Positions 1 to 7,723 of a stretch of 64,000 nt of DNA are shown here, piece by piece. A model generated the notes under the pieces. It saw only the letters and a program-made list of their open reading frames with translations, was not told the DNA's origin and made no database searches. The DNA is from Enterobacteriaceae bacterium. GTDB lineage: Bacteria > Pseudomonadota > Gammaproteobacteria > Enterobacterales > Enterobacteriaceae. The stretch's first letter is position 1. Each line of letters begins with the position of its first letter. Where the stretch lies: the NCBI GenBank assembly GCA_902363335.1, contig CABIZV010000001.1, positions 372,001 to 436,000 on the forward strand, read 5' to 3'. Made by a program: the position numbers and the translations under genes.

Positions 1-310
1 GACGACGCGGCGCTTCTTTTTCTTCGTCGTCATCGCCACCCCGGATCCCCTCCAGTACCATTCGTCCGCCGAGGAAGACCAGCAGGATGAACGCAACCCA
101 GTGACTCCATGCCATGACAAACTGGCTTGCCAGCATTCCCAGGCCCCAGCCGATAAGCGGGGTGAGCATCTCAATGACGCCAAAAATCAGGCCAGTGCGG
201 AGCGCTTCAGAGAATTTGGGTTTATGCAGCGTTGCCCCTTTACCAATTGATGCAGCAAAGGCATCCATCGACATACCGAAGGCAAGAAGAATAGTGGCGG
301 TTAAATGCAT
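1..310 (-). CDS. mntP: MntP manganese efflux pump, N-terminal part (cut by window edge)
   Basis: The reverse strand from the ATG at 310 reads MHLTATILLAFGMSMDAFAAS and continues through SIGKGATLHKPKFSEALRTG, which is almost identical to the start of E. coli MntP (YebN), the inner-membrane Mn2+ exporter. The paired motif GMSMDAFAAS carries one of the conserved aspartates of the family. About 103 of roughly 188 codons are present; the C-terminal half lies left of position 1. A variable acidic loop (DDDDEEKE) falls at the end of the visible part, as in homologues. Upstream lie a manganese riboswitch and candidate MntR and Fur sites, which is the expected control of this exporter. Confidence 0.95.
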   Translation of the reverse strand, partial: MHLTATILLAFGMSMDAFAASIGKGATLHKPKFSEALRTGLIFGVIEMLTPLIGWGLGMLASQFVMAWSHWVAFILLVFLGGRMVLEGIRGGDDDEEKEAPRR

Positions 311-377
311 GAAGATGTCCAGACCGGGAAATTTCCATATGACACATTACTGCCCCCAGTAATCAGCAGTGAATGCA

Positions 378-505
378 TCTATGGTCTCGCTTGACTACTT
401 GATGTAATCCGTACGCACCACGTTTTTCAACGAGTATGTTGACACGTACATTTCCAATAGGATGGAAATCAGCTACTCCCCAACGACGGACGCAACCTTA
501 ACATA
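378..505 (-). promoter_or_regulatory. yybP-ykoY manganese riboswitch in the mntP leader
   Basis: Read on the reverse strand, the leader contains TTGGGGAGTAGC (revcomp of about 471-482), a GATTTCC/GGAAAT stem, the segment GTACGTGTCAACATACTCG and then AAGCGAGACCAT (revcomp of about 379-390). These are the hallmark segments of the yybP-ykoY Mn2+ sensor, which in E. coli sits in the same place in front of mntP. High Mn2+ is expected to expose the mntP ribosome binding site. Exact ends are approximate. Confidence 0.88.
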
Positions 506-554
506 TTTTTAGAATATAAAACAACTGTTGTGCTTGCATATTTAAATGTTTGAT

Positions 555-573
555 GATAACGATTTTCATTTAG
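555..573. promoter_or_regulatory. candidate Fur box upstream of mntP
   Basis: GATAACGATTTTCATTTAG matches 13 of 19 positions of the Fur consensus by eye. E. coli mntP is known to be Fur-controlled as well as MntR-controlled, so the location is sensible. The match is moderate. Confidence 0.45.
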
Positions 574-623
574 ATTTTGCAGGTAATGAAAACGTTAATA
601 AATAACAGGGAATAATGTTGGGT

Positions 624-645
624 AAACATAGCCAACGCTATAACT
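624..645. promoter_or_regulatory. MntR box 1
   Basis: AAACATAGC, four bases, then GCTATAACT: the left arm is a perfect match and the right arm a partial match to the enterobacterial MntR palindrome (AAACATAGC-N4-GCTATGTTT). It lies upstream of the mntP promoter, consistent with MntR acting as an activator of the exporter when Mn2+ is high. Confidence 0.7.
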
Positions 646-665
646 ACATTGTCTCAAAATAGCAC

Positions 666-687
666 AGTTATAGTATTGGCTATATTT
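666..687. promoter_or_regulatory. candidate MntR box 2
   Basis: AGTTATAGT, four bases, then GCTATATTT: the right arm matches the MntR palindrome at 8 of 9 positions, the left arm only partly. Its centre is 42 bp from box 1, close to four helical turns, and it ends a few bases before the yobD stop codon. Confidence 0.5.
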
Positions 688-691
688 CAAC

Positions 692-1150
692 TCATTGAGA
701 GTTAAGGAGAAGTTTGTAAATCCTTTCCAGGTCGTCAATATTCTTTACGCGAACCAGAAGACGCCGTTGTTCTAATTGCATAACCAGTACGCCATCTTCA
801 GATAAATTCATTTTCTGGATGCGGCTATATTTTATCCACGCATTAGAAAAGAAGAATCCTTCGCTTTTAAAAATAATCTTTGGGCTGCGGATCCAGAATA
901 GATAGAAGCCCATTAATGCCAGCGCACATAATAACCAGGTGGTAATTAATTCGCCGTGATGGGTCACATTGTTGTACACCAGAATGACAATCAGCACGAC
1001 GAAGATCACGCTGTCTACTCGACCAGGGCGCAAAAGGGGAACGGAGAGCAGGGTGGTGCCATGACGGCGGGGCATGATGAACTGGTCATAGATAGCGAAA
1101 GCGAGTAGTGCAACGATGAAAAGAACCAGTACCAGATCCGTTAATGTCAT
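692..1150 (-). CDS. yobD: YobD, DUF986 inner-membrane protein
   Basis: A 152-residue protein closely matching E. coli YobD (start MTLTDLVLVLFIVALLAFAI, internal IYDQFIMPRR). It has a hydrophobic N-terminal segment (about residues 5-22) and two further membrane spans (about 48-65 and 71-88), followed by a cytosolic domain containing LSEDGVLVMQLEQRRLLVRV. The function is not established. It sits after manZ on the same strand, separated by a hairpin at 1172-1193, so some transcription may read in from manXYZ. Between its stop and mntP lie the MntR and Fur sites that serve mntP. Confidence 0.9.
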   Translation of the reverse strand: MTLTDLVLVLFIVALLAFAIYDQFIMPRRHGTTLLSVPLLRPGRVDSVIFVVLIVILVYNNVTHHGELITTWLLCALALMGFYLFWIRSPKIIFKSEGFFFSNAWIKYSRIQKMNLSEDGVLVMQLEQRRLLVRVKNIDDLERIYKLLLNSQ

Positions 1151-1171
1151 TAAGCCTCCAGATATAAAATA

Positions 1172-1193
1172 GCCGGGGGCAATGGCCCCCGGC
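1172..1193 (-). terminator. GC-rich hairpin at the end of manXYZ
   Basis: GCCGGGGGC-AATG-GCCCCCGGC forms a perfect nine-pair stem. On the reverse strand it is followed by TATTTTATAT, a reasonable U-rich tail, 13 bases past the manZ stop. It probably terminates or attenuates manXYZ transcription before yobD. Confidence 0.75.
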
Positions 1194-1205
1194 GTACTTC
1201 AGATA

Positions 1206-2060
1206 TTACAGACCCAGCAGGCCGACAGCGTAACCTGCGATACCGATGACGAAGAAGCCAACGATGATCCACAGGGCATTCACTTTCTTACGCAGCAGCC
1301 ACATACAGGCGAAGGTCAACAGCAGCGGTACCAGACCCGGCATCAGCTGGTCGAGGATAGTCTGCACGGTGGTCACACGCGTCTGGCCATCCTGACCGGT
1401 GATGGTTGAAACCACCAGCGGGATGTTCACGTGTGTCCATTTGTTCACCAGCGCCCCCATGACAAACAGGCCGAGGATTGATGCCCCCTCAGTCAGTTTC
1501 TGCAGGAAGCCGCCGCCCATATCGCTAACGATATCGATACCTTTACGGTAGCCGTAAGCTACGCCGTAGTAACGGGTTGCTAAGCGTACCAGGTTGAACA
1601 GGATGAAGAACAGCAGTGGCCCAAGCAGGCTGCCGCTCATCGCGATACCCGCACCCAACGCTGCGAATACCGGACGCACGGTACCCCAGAAGATTGGGTC
1701 GCCTACGCCTGCCAGCGGCCCCATCAGACCAACTTTGATACCGTTAATGGCAGCATCGTCAATCTCCGCGCCGTTAGCACGCTGCTCTTCCATTGCCAGC
1801 GTTACGCCCAGTACTGGCGCTGCGACATATGGGTGAGTGTTAAAGAATTCCAGGTGACGTTTGATGGCCTGTTTACGCGCATCGTTGTTCTCTGGGTAAA
1901 GGCGTTTGATGGCCGGTACCATTGAGAAGCAGAAACCCAGCGCCTGCATACGTTCGAAGTTCCATGAACCCTGGAACAGGTTAGAACGAAGGAATACGCC
2001 ACGAATATCACTCGGGGTGAGTTTTTTCTCGGTGGTGGTAGTTTTAGTCATATCAACCAT
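1206..2060 (-). CDS. manZ: PTS mannose transporter subunit IID, ManZ
   Basis: A 284-residue protein from the ATG at 2060. It is nearly identical to E. coli ManZ, the IID membrane subunit of the mannose PTS, which forms the sugar channel with ManY. Recognisable stretches are SNLFQGSWNFERMQALGF near the N-terminus and the membrane segments at the C-terminal end (WIIVGFFVIGIAGYAVGLLGL region). An in-frame GTG nine bases upstream would add MSE. The ATG is preferred because AGGTGAG lies at proper distance and the E. coli protein starts at the same MVD. It follows manY by 12 bases in the manXYZ operon. The complex is also known as the entry route for some bacteriocins and phage lambda DNA. Confidence 0.97.
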   Translation of the reverse strand: MVDMTKTTTTEKKLTPSDIRGVFLRSNLFQGSWNFERMQALGFCFSMVPAIKRLYPENNDARKQAIKRHLEFFNTHPYVAAPVLGVTLAMEEQRANGAEIDDAAINGIKVGLMGPLAGVGDPIFWGTVRPVFAALGAGIAMSGSLLGPLLFFILFNLVRLATRYYGVAYGYRKGIDIVSDMGGGFLQKLTEGASILGLFVMGALVNKWTHVNIPLVVSTITGQDGQTRVTTVQTILDQLMPGLVPLLLTFACMWLLRKKVNALWIIVGFFVIGIAGYAVGLLGL

Positions 2061-2072
2061 TTCGCTCACCTG

Positions 2073-2873
2073 TTAGTCCAGTTCGTTATCAAGGGAGTTA
2101 GCACCAGCCGCTTGCGCAGGCGCGCCTGCAACGCGGTTATATTTCGGGCTCAGCTGGATGTAAAGGATAGCCATGACTGCGCCAATCACACCCAGAGCAA
2201 CCAGGTTGAAGTTCGTAAACGCTGCGGTAACGAAACCGAGGTAGAAGAACGGCATCAGGTAGCCTGCGCGCATCATGTTGATGACCATCGCATAACCCAC
2301 TACCACGATCATACCGCCGGCGATGTTCAGACCGCTGGTCACGACTTCTGGAATCGCGTTCAGCATGTTCTGTACTTCGCTGGTGCCGACGGAGACAGCA
2401 ACGATAACGGCAGGAATGGCAATACGCATCGCCTGCAGGAACAGGGAAGAGACGTGAATCCAGGACAGCGCCGTAAGGTTGCCGTTGTCGGCAGCTTTAT
2501 CCGCTGCGTGCTGGAATGCCACGGTAATCGTACGAACGATAATGGTCAGAACCTGGCCGGCTGCCGCCAGAGGGATTGCCAGGGCGATACCTGCACCAAT
2601 ACCCTGATGACCTGCAATGACCAGAATGGTAGAAATGATAGACGCCAGTGCGGCATCAGGCGCAACGGCAGCACCGATGTTCATCCAACCCAGGGCGATC
2701 ATTTCCAGGGTACCACCGATGATAATACCGGTTTTCATGTCCCCTAGAACGATACCGACCAGCGTACAGGCGACCAGCGGGCGGTGGAACTGAAATTCAT
2801 CGAGTATTGATTCCATACCGGCAATACATGCGACGATGAACACCAGCACAATCTGAAGAGTGGTAATCTCCAT
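2073..2873 (-). CDS. manY: PTS mannose transporter subunit IIC, ManY
   Basis: A 266-residue polytopic membrane protein beginning MEITTLQIVLVFIVACIAGM and matching ManY of E. coli (IIC, EII-Sor family) throughout. It includes the conserved LDEFQFHRPLVACTLVGIVLG and GMIVVVGYAMVINMM stretches. It binds and transports mannose, glucose, glucosamine and related sugars together with ManZ, the sugar being phosphorylated by ManX. It lies 60 bases after manX, with AGGAG-like purines just before its ATG, and 12 bases before the ManZ start. Confidence 0.97.
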   Translation of the reverse strand: MEITTLQIVLVFIVACIAGMESILDEFQFHRPLVACTLVGIVLGDMKTGIIIGGTLEMIALGWMNIGAAVAPDAALASIISTILVIAGHQGIGAGIALAIPLAAAGQVLTIIVRTITVAFQHAADKAADNGNLTALSWIHVSSLFLQAMRIAIPAVIVAVSVGTSEVQNMLNAIPEVVTSGLNIAGGMIVVVGYAMVINMMRAGYLMPFFYLGFVTAAFTNFNLVALGVIGAVMAILYIQLSPKYNRVAGAPAQAAGANSLDNELD

Positions 2874-2933
2874 TGTACTTCTCCTATTGCTTATGCAAAC
2901 TTAAATGAAAGGCTAAAAACGGCGCCTCAGCGG

Positions 2934-3902
2934 TTATTTCGCTATCTTGGCAATCAGATCCATCATTTTCAGTCTCTGATCGGTAGAAACCTTACGCACT
3001 TCCAGCTCGATACCTCGGGCGTTCAGCTTGTTAAAGGCCTCAATATCCTTCTCATCGACGGAAACCGCGTTATTTACCTGGGTTTTGCCCTGGCGGAACG
3101 CCATACCACCGATATTCACAGAGGTGATTTTCACGCCGCCTTCCACGAGACGTTCAACGTCGGTCGGGTTAGTGAACAGCAGCATCACACGTTCGCCCGC
3201 ATACATCGGGTTGTTGTAAACGCGGATCATTTTGGCGACATCGACAACGTGTGCCGTTACGCCTGGAGGAGCAACCTGAGTCAACAACGTTTTACGCACG
3301 GTATCAGCAGCAACTTCATCGCTGACCACGATAATGCGTTTAACGTTAGTCTCTTTCGTCCAGCGGGTAGCAACCTGACCGTGAATCAAACGGTCATCGA
3401 TACGTGCCAGACCGATAACCATGTAATCGTTCGGGCCCATCGGTTTTGCTGGGGCAGCGGCTTTTGGCGCAGCTGCAACCGGTGCGGCAGCAGCTTTCTC
3501 AATCGGTTTTGCTTTCAGCGCTTTCACGCCTTCGCTACCGGTTTCAACCGCCAATGCAACCAGCTCATCAAAGCTTGGGTTATCATCACGCGCCATGAAG
3601 GTCTCGACCAGCATCGGTACGTTGACGCCTGCAATGACTTCATAGTTTTCTTTGTCAACAACAATGCGGCTAGCCGCGTTGAATGGGCTACCGCCCCAGG
3701 TGTCAACAAGGAACAACACGCCTTTGCTGGTATCAAGCTTTTCCAACTGCGCGGTGTATTTTTCGATTAACGTTTCTGCATTCTCGCCAGGCACGAAATC
3801 GATCCAGCCAACGTTTTCCTGCTCGCCTAACAGCATTTCTGCCGTTTTCAGCAGTTGTTCTGCTGCCCAACCATGTGTGCCTATTACAATAGCAATCGTC
3901 AC
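2934..3902 (-). CDS. manX: PTS mannose transporter subunit IIAB, ManX
   Basis: A 322-residue cytoplasmic phosphotransferase with two domains joined by an Ala/Pro linker (about residues 136-154, rich in AAP repeats). The IIA domain has the phospho-accepting His10 in GTHGWAAE. The IIB domain has His174 in DRLIHGQVATRW. Both sites are intact. It starts at a GTG, as in E. coli, with a strong AGGAGG upstream. The gene leads the manXYZ operon. Its promoter region (3903-4160) carries an Mlc/NagC-like palindrome and a CRP half-site, consistent with the known Mlc/NagC and CRP control of manXYZ. Confidence 0.97.
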   Translation of the reverse strand: MTIAIVIGTHGWAAEQLLKTAEMLLGEQENVGWIDFVPGENAETLIEKYTAQLEKLDTSKGVLFLVDTWGGSPFNAASRIVVDKENYEVIAGVNVPMLVETFMARDDNPSFDELVALAVETGSEGVKALKAKPIEKAAAAPVAAAPKAAAPAKPMGPNDYMVIGLARIDDRLIHGQVATRWTKETNVKRIIVVSDEVAADTVRKTLLTQVAPPGVTAHVVDVAKMIRVYNNPMYAGERVMLLFTNPTDVERLVEGGVKITSVNIGGMAFRQGKTQVNNAVSVDEKDIEAFNKLNARGIELEVRKVSTDQRLKMMDLIAKIAK

Positions 3903-4080
3903 TTGCTACCTCCTGTTATTATCATGTGTATCAGGTTAACTGATACAATTTGAGCCGATTTCGTTACCGAATCGATTCAGACAAGGGTTAGAGAGATAAA
4001 CCAATAATTACCGAGAATTATTTTAGACAGTGAAAGAATAATTAATGTGATGAAGATCCGTAATTTAGTTAAAGGGTCGC

Positions 4081-4103
4081 AATTATTTTGCGGTGTAAAA
4101 AAT
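4081..4103. promoter_or_regulatory. candidate Mlc/NagC-type operator upstream of manX
   Basis: AATTATTTTGCGGTG followed by TAAAAAATC has the AT-flanked ATTTT...AAAAAT shape of Mlc and NagC sites, which regulate manXYZ in E. coli. A CRP-like half-site (TGTGA at 4046-4050) lies about 35 bases nearer manX. The gap 3903-4160 holds nothing else I can identify apart from these presumed promoter elements. Confidence 0.4.
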
Positions 4104-4160
4104 CACCTTACATTTTGCAAAGACTGGTAAATTTTTGCCAGAATCACGGTTATTTTTGGT

Positions 4161-4370
4161 ATGTTAACGTTTCGTTTAATAACACAGGAGTATAGGGCAT
4201 CAGCCCGAAGTATGGATCGTCACCGACGCCTTTTCGCATCTGCCCGCTTGTGCGGCACACCTCCCGGCATCTCGCGCCACACTGTTCTATCGTCAGGTAT
4301 CGTCACGCTTAAACATGACATAGCGATGACTCGTCTTGTCTCTCGTTGGAGTGATTTATGGAATTGCTAA
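4161..4370 (+). CDS. possible small leader protein overlapping yoaE (YoaL-like)
   Basis: An open frame of up to 69 codons ends at a TAA (4368-4370) inside the first codons of yoaE. The TAA shares a base with an ATG in the yoaE frame (TAATG at 4368-4372). E. coli also has a small gene, yoaL, overlapping the start of yoaE out of frame. The C-terminus here (MTRLVSRWSDLWNC) is the part nearest the coupling point. An AGGAG at 4186-4190 lies inside the frame, and an in-frame ATG at 4212 could be the true start. The product is basic and has no obvious domain. Translation is inferred from the stop-start overlap, not shown. Confidence 0.45.
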   Translation: MLTFRLITQEYRASARSMDRHRRLFASARLCGTPPGISRHTVLSSGIVTLKHDIAMTRLVSRWSDLWNC

Positions 4371-5917
4371 TGGATCCGCAAATCTGGGTCGGGCTGTTCA
4401 CGCTTGTTGTGCTGGAGATTGTTCTCGGTATTGATAACCTGGTGTTTATCGCCATTCTTGCAGACAAACTTCCGCCAAAACAGCGAGATAAAGCCCGTCT
4501 TATCGGCCTGTCTTTAGCGCTGATTATGCGTCTGGGGCTGCTCTCGGTGATTTCCTGGATGGTGACATTGACCGCGCCGCTGTTTAGCGTGTGGGGGCAT
4601 ACCTTCTCTGGCCGAGACATGATTATGCTGGTTGGTGGTCTGTTCCTGCTGTTTAAAGCCACGACGGAACTCCACGAACGACTCGAAAACCGACAGCACG
4701 ACTCTGGTCATGGGAAGGGCTATTCCAGCTTCTGGGTGGTCGTGGCGCAGATTGTCGTCCTCGATGCGGTGTTCTCGCTGGATGCGGTGATTACAGCGGT
4801 CGGCATGGTGAACCATCTGCCGGTGATGATGGCAGCAGTGGTTATCGCGATGGGTGTGATGCTCCTGGCGTCAAAGCCGCTGACCCGTTTCGTCAACCAG
4901 CACCCTACGGTTGTCGTGCTGTGTCTGAGCTTCTTGCTGATGATTGGCTTGAGTCTGGTGGCCGAAGGCTTTGGTTTCCATATTCCGAAAGGCTACCTGT
5001 ACGCCGCGATTGGCTTCTCGATAATTATCGAGCTGTTTAACCAGATTGCACGTCGTAACTTTATCCGCCACCAGTCGACGATGCCGCTGCGTGCGCGTAC
5101 GGCAGATGCGATTTTGCGCCTGATGGGCAATCGCAAACCGGTCTCTTCCGCGGTGGAAGAAGGTCATGTGACAAACGTTCCGGTACCGGAAGGGGCGTTC
5201 GTTGAAGAAGAACGCTACATGATAAACGGCGTACTGACGCTGGCCTCACGCTCATTGCGCAGTATTATGACGCCGCGCGGTGAAATTAGCTGGGTGGATG
5301 CGGATCTCAGCGCGGATCAAATCCGTGAACAGCTCTTGTCGTCACCGCACAGCCTGTTCCCGGTCTGCCGGGGTGAGCTTGATGAGATTGTCGGTATCGT
5401 GCGGGCTAAAGAGCTGCTGGTGGCGCTGGAAGCGGGGGAAGACGTGCTGGCGTTAGCGGCAGCCTCCCCGGCGATAATCGTGCCGGATACGCTGGATCCT
5501 ATCAACCTGCTGGGCGTTCTACGCCGCGCGCGCGGTAGCTTCGTCATGGTCACCAACGAATTTGGTATGGTGCAGGGGCTGGTGACGCCGCTTGACGTTC
5601 TGGAAGCGATTGCGGGTGAATTCCCGGACGCCGATGAAACGCCGGAAATCGTTGCCGATGGTGACGGCTGGTTGGTGAAAGGTTCCACCGATTTGCATGC
5701 GCTGCAACAGACGCTGGGGCTGGAAAATCTTGTTGATGAAGACAATGATTATGCCACCGTCGCAGGACTGGTCATTGCGGTCAATGGGCAAATCCCGCTG
5801 GTCGGTGAAAGCGTTGAACTGCCTGCCGTGCAGATCACCGTGACTCAGGCCAATAACTACCGTGTCGATCAGGTGCGTGTGGTGAAACTCGTTTCAGCAC
5901 ACGACGAAGAAGAGTAA
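4358..5917 (+). CDS. yoaE: YoaE, TerC-family membrane protein with CBS pair and CorC-type domain
   Basis: A 519-residue protein closely similar to E. coli YoaE. Residues about 1-235 form a TerC-like membrane domain (VLEIVLGIDNLVFIAILADKL, with the conserved acidic residues of the LDAVFSLDAVIT segment). Residues about 290-420 hold two CBS domains (RSLRSIMTPR; GSFVMVTNEFGMVQGLVTPL). Residues about 430-515 are a CorC/HlyC-type C-terminal domain. TerC proteins are linked to metal (Mn2+) export during membrane-protein metallation; the exact role of YoaE is unproven. Translation may start at 4358 (MELLMDP) or at the in-frame ATG at 4370, which overlaps the upstream small ORF stop. The gene is divergent from manX. 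Confidence 0.93.
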   Translation: MELLMDPQIWVGLFTLVVLEIVLGIDNLVFIAILADKLPPKQRDKARLIGLSLALIMRLGLLSVISWMVTLTAPLFSVWGHTFSGRDMIMLVGGLFLLFKATTELHERLENRQHDSGHGKGYSSFWVVVAQIVVLDAVFSLDAVITAVGMVNHLPVMMAAVVIAMGVMLLASKPLTRFVNQHPTVVVLCLSFLLMIGLSLVAEGFGFHIPKGYLYAAIGFSIIIELFNQIARRNFIRHQSTMPLRARTADAILRLMGNRKPVSSAVEEGHVTNVPVPEGAFVEEERYMINGVLTLASRSLRSIMTPRGEISWVDADLSADQIREQLLSSPHSLFPVCRGELDEIVGIVRAKELLVALEAGEDVLALAAASPAIIVPDTLDPINLLGVLRRARGSFVMVTNEFGMVQGLVTPLDVLEAIAGEFPDADETPEIVADGDGWLVKGSTDLHALQQTLGLENLVDEDNDYATVAGLVIAVNGQIPLVGESVELPAVQITVTQANNYRVDQVRVVKLVSAHDEEE

Positions 5918-5929
5918 CTCCCGGTTTAT

Positions 5930-6020
5930 ACCGACCGGTAGCCCGGGCGAGGCGTTTTACGCCGACCCCGGGGATTAGCACCAGAGCTTCCCGGCGTCGC
6001 TTTGCGCGGCCGGGCTGCTT
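5930..6020. repeat. REP/BIME palindrome pair between yoaE and pdeD
   Basis: Two inverted REP-type units (GGTAGCCCGGGCGAGGCG... and ...CGCGGCCGGGCTGC) lie back to back between convergent genes. They probably also serve as a bidirectional transcription barrier. Confidence 0.7.
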
Positions 6021-6039
6021 CTCGGATAGGTTACAATAT

Positions 6040-7587
6040 CTATTTTTCTCGCTCCGCCAGCCACTGAGGAAATTCCTCAAGGCGCATAGGATGCGCAAAC
6101 CAATATCCCTGTAACAGATGTACGCCATGTTGCTGCAAGTAACTCGCTTGCTCCGGCGTCTCCACCCCCTCCGCCACCAGTTCAATATTCAATCGTTGCC
6201 CAAGGGCAATAATCAAATCCGTCACCGTCGAGTTCACCGCATCGGTGCCAATCGCCTGGGTAAAGGATTTGTCGATTTTCAGCACGTCCGGGTGCAGCAT
6301 TTCCAGCCACGACAGTGAACTGTTGCCCGTACCGAAATCATCTATCGCCAGCTTGATTTGCTGATTCCCCAGCTCGCTGCGCATCTGATAGTTCACATCG
6401 TGAAGCGCTTCGCGCTCGGTCAACTCAACGGTTAACTGCTGAATCGGCTGGAAGTTAAACCAATATGGCTGTAGGTCTTGCAGCAAGCGGCCGTTCTTGA
6501 AATGCGCCGCCGCAACGTTAATGCCTATCTGGAAGTTGGGGTCCTGGGGGAAAAGATGCAGCCGTTGCGCCGTTTCGCTGATCACATAGCGGGTCAGGGG
6601 AATAATCAGGTTCTGTGTTTCGACAATCGGAATAAACACGTCCGGCTCTATCCAGCCCACGCGGGGGTTATGCCATCTAAGTAGAATTTCCACGCCGATG
6701 CAGCGCTGCATCCGCGCATCCATCTGCGGCTGGCAGTACAGGCTGAACTCTTTTCGGGCGATGCCCATGCTGATTTCACGCGTAAAGCTCAGACGGCCCG
6801 CAGTCACCAGCCAGGCAATCCAGGTAAACAGGACGCTCATGATGATGGCGAGCGGCAGTTCTGACCACAAGTTCTGCAGCGCTAATCGTTCCGGGCCCGG
6901 ACTTAATACGCTAATGCTAAAAGGAAAACGTGCGGATTGCTGGCTATAAATCTTATCGTTTGCAGAAACTAATCGGTCGGTGATCCCCGTCTCATGTTGA
7001 AAATAGAGCTTCCCCACGTTGAGGCTCATCTGGTCAATCAGCGGCGGTGAGGACTCGAGAATAATATTGCTGATTAAGTCAATATTGAGCGAGGCGAGCA
7101 CGCCGTCCTTGCCATCTGCTGAGGCGGGAAACCACTGGATGAGGATCGGCGTACCCTTTAGCAAAGAGTGATCGGTGGTGAGCTCCAGCAGCGGCGTGCG
7201 GCTGGGTAGCTGCGCCTGTAGGGAATGTATCGCCACATCCCGTTTACCCAGCGCGCTTGAGCAGTATAGCTGGCCTGATTTCACCAGGGCGATAGAGCGG
7301 ACGGTTTGCAACGCGACCGCCAGTTTGCGCAACGGCAAATGAATCGCTTCGCAAGGCTGCCCAACCAGCGCCAACATTTCAGCACGCTGCGTTTGCAGCG
7401 GAATCAACAGGGTATCCATTCGGTCAATGGAATGGCGGATAAGCGAATCTATCTGATTCTGATTTATACCGCGCTGTGAAATAAATCGGGTGCCCAGCGT
7501 AATAGCAAAAGCACAGACTGCGACAATCACACAAACGGCGATTCGCTGGCGTAAATACTTCCTGATAACCCATTGTGCATTTCGCAT
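6040..7587 (-). CDS. pdeD: PdeD (YoaD) cyclic-di-GMP phosphodiesterase, CSS-EAL type
   Basis: A 515-residue protein with the layout of E. coli PdeD: a membrane span near residues 16-35, a periplasmic CSS region with the CSS motif (LYCSSALGKRD), a second span (about 240-262) and a C-terminal EAL domain. The EAL domain has EILLRW in place of a literal EAL, NVAAAHF, ELTERE, the catalytic IDDFGTGNSS and LVAEGVET. These are the residues expected of an active enzyme that degrades c-di-GMP; activity is known to depend on the redox state of the CSS cysteines. I place the start at 7587 (MRNAQWVIRK) because this matches the family. Upstream in-frame codons to 7704 would overlap the sdaA terminator. Confidence 0.9.
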   Translation of the reverse strand: MRNAQWVIRKYLRQRIAVCVIVAVCAFAITLGTRFISQRGINQNQIDSLIRHSIDRMDTLLIPLQTQRAEMLALVGQPCEAIHLPLRKLAVALQTVRSIALVKSGQLYCSSALGKRDVAIHSLQAQLPSRTPLLELTTDHSLLKGTPILIQWFPASADGKDGVLASLNIDLISNIILESSPPLIDQMSLNVGKLYFQHETGITDRLVSANDKIYSQQSARFPFSISVLSPGPERLALQNLWSELPLAIIMSVLFTWIAWLVTAGRLSFTREISMGIARKEFSLYCQPQMDARMQRCIGVEILLRWHNPRVGWIEPDVFIPIVETQNLIIPLTRYVISETAQRLHLFPQDPNFQIGINVAAAHFKNGRLLQDLQPYWFNFQPIQQLTVELTEREALHDVNYQMRSELGNQQIKLAIDDFGTGNSSLSWLEMLHPDVLKIDKSFTQAIGTDAVNSTVTDLIIALGQRLNIELVAEGVETPEQASYLQQHGVHLLQGYWFAHPMRLEEFPQWLAEREK

Positions 7588-7689
7588 GTCCGAAGCTCGG
7601 TTCAGAGGTATTGATACTGAAAATATCAGTGACGATAAAGCAAGTGTAGAGGGAAGAGAGAATAGTGAGAAAAAAGAGATAAATAAATC

Positions 7690-7715
7690 ACCCACCCGTA
7701 TCACGGGTGGGTGGA
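7690..7715 (-). terminator. sdaA terminator
   Basis: CCACCCACCCGTGATACGGGTGGG on the reverse strand forms a strong stem, followed by TGATTTATTTATCTC. It starts 9 bases beyond the sdaA stop codon. Confidence 0.8.
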
Positions 7716-7723
7716 ATGGCGTA

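Noticed and set aside
2112..2747. A 211-codon forward frame opposite manY
   Set aside because: It is rich in His, Asn and Cys with no hydrophobic pattern, typical of an antisense shadow; manY is certain.
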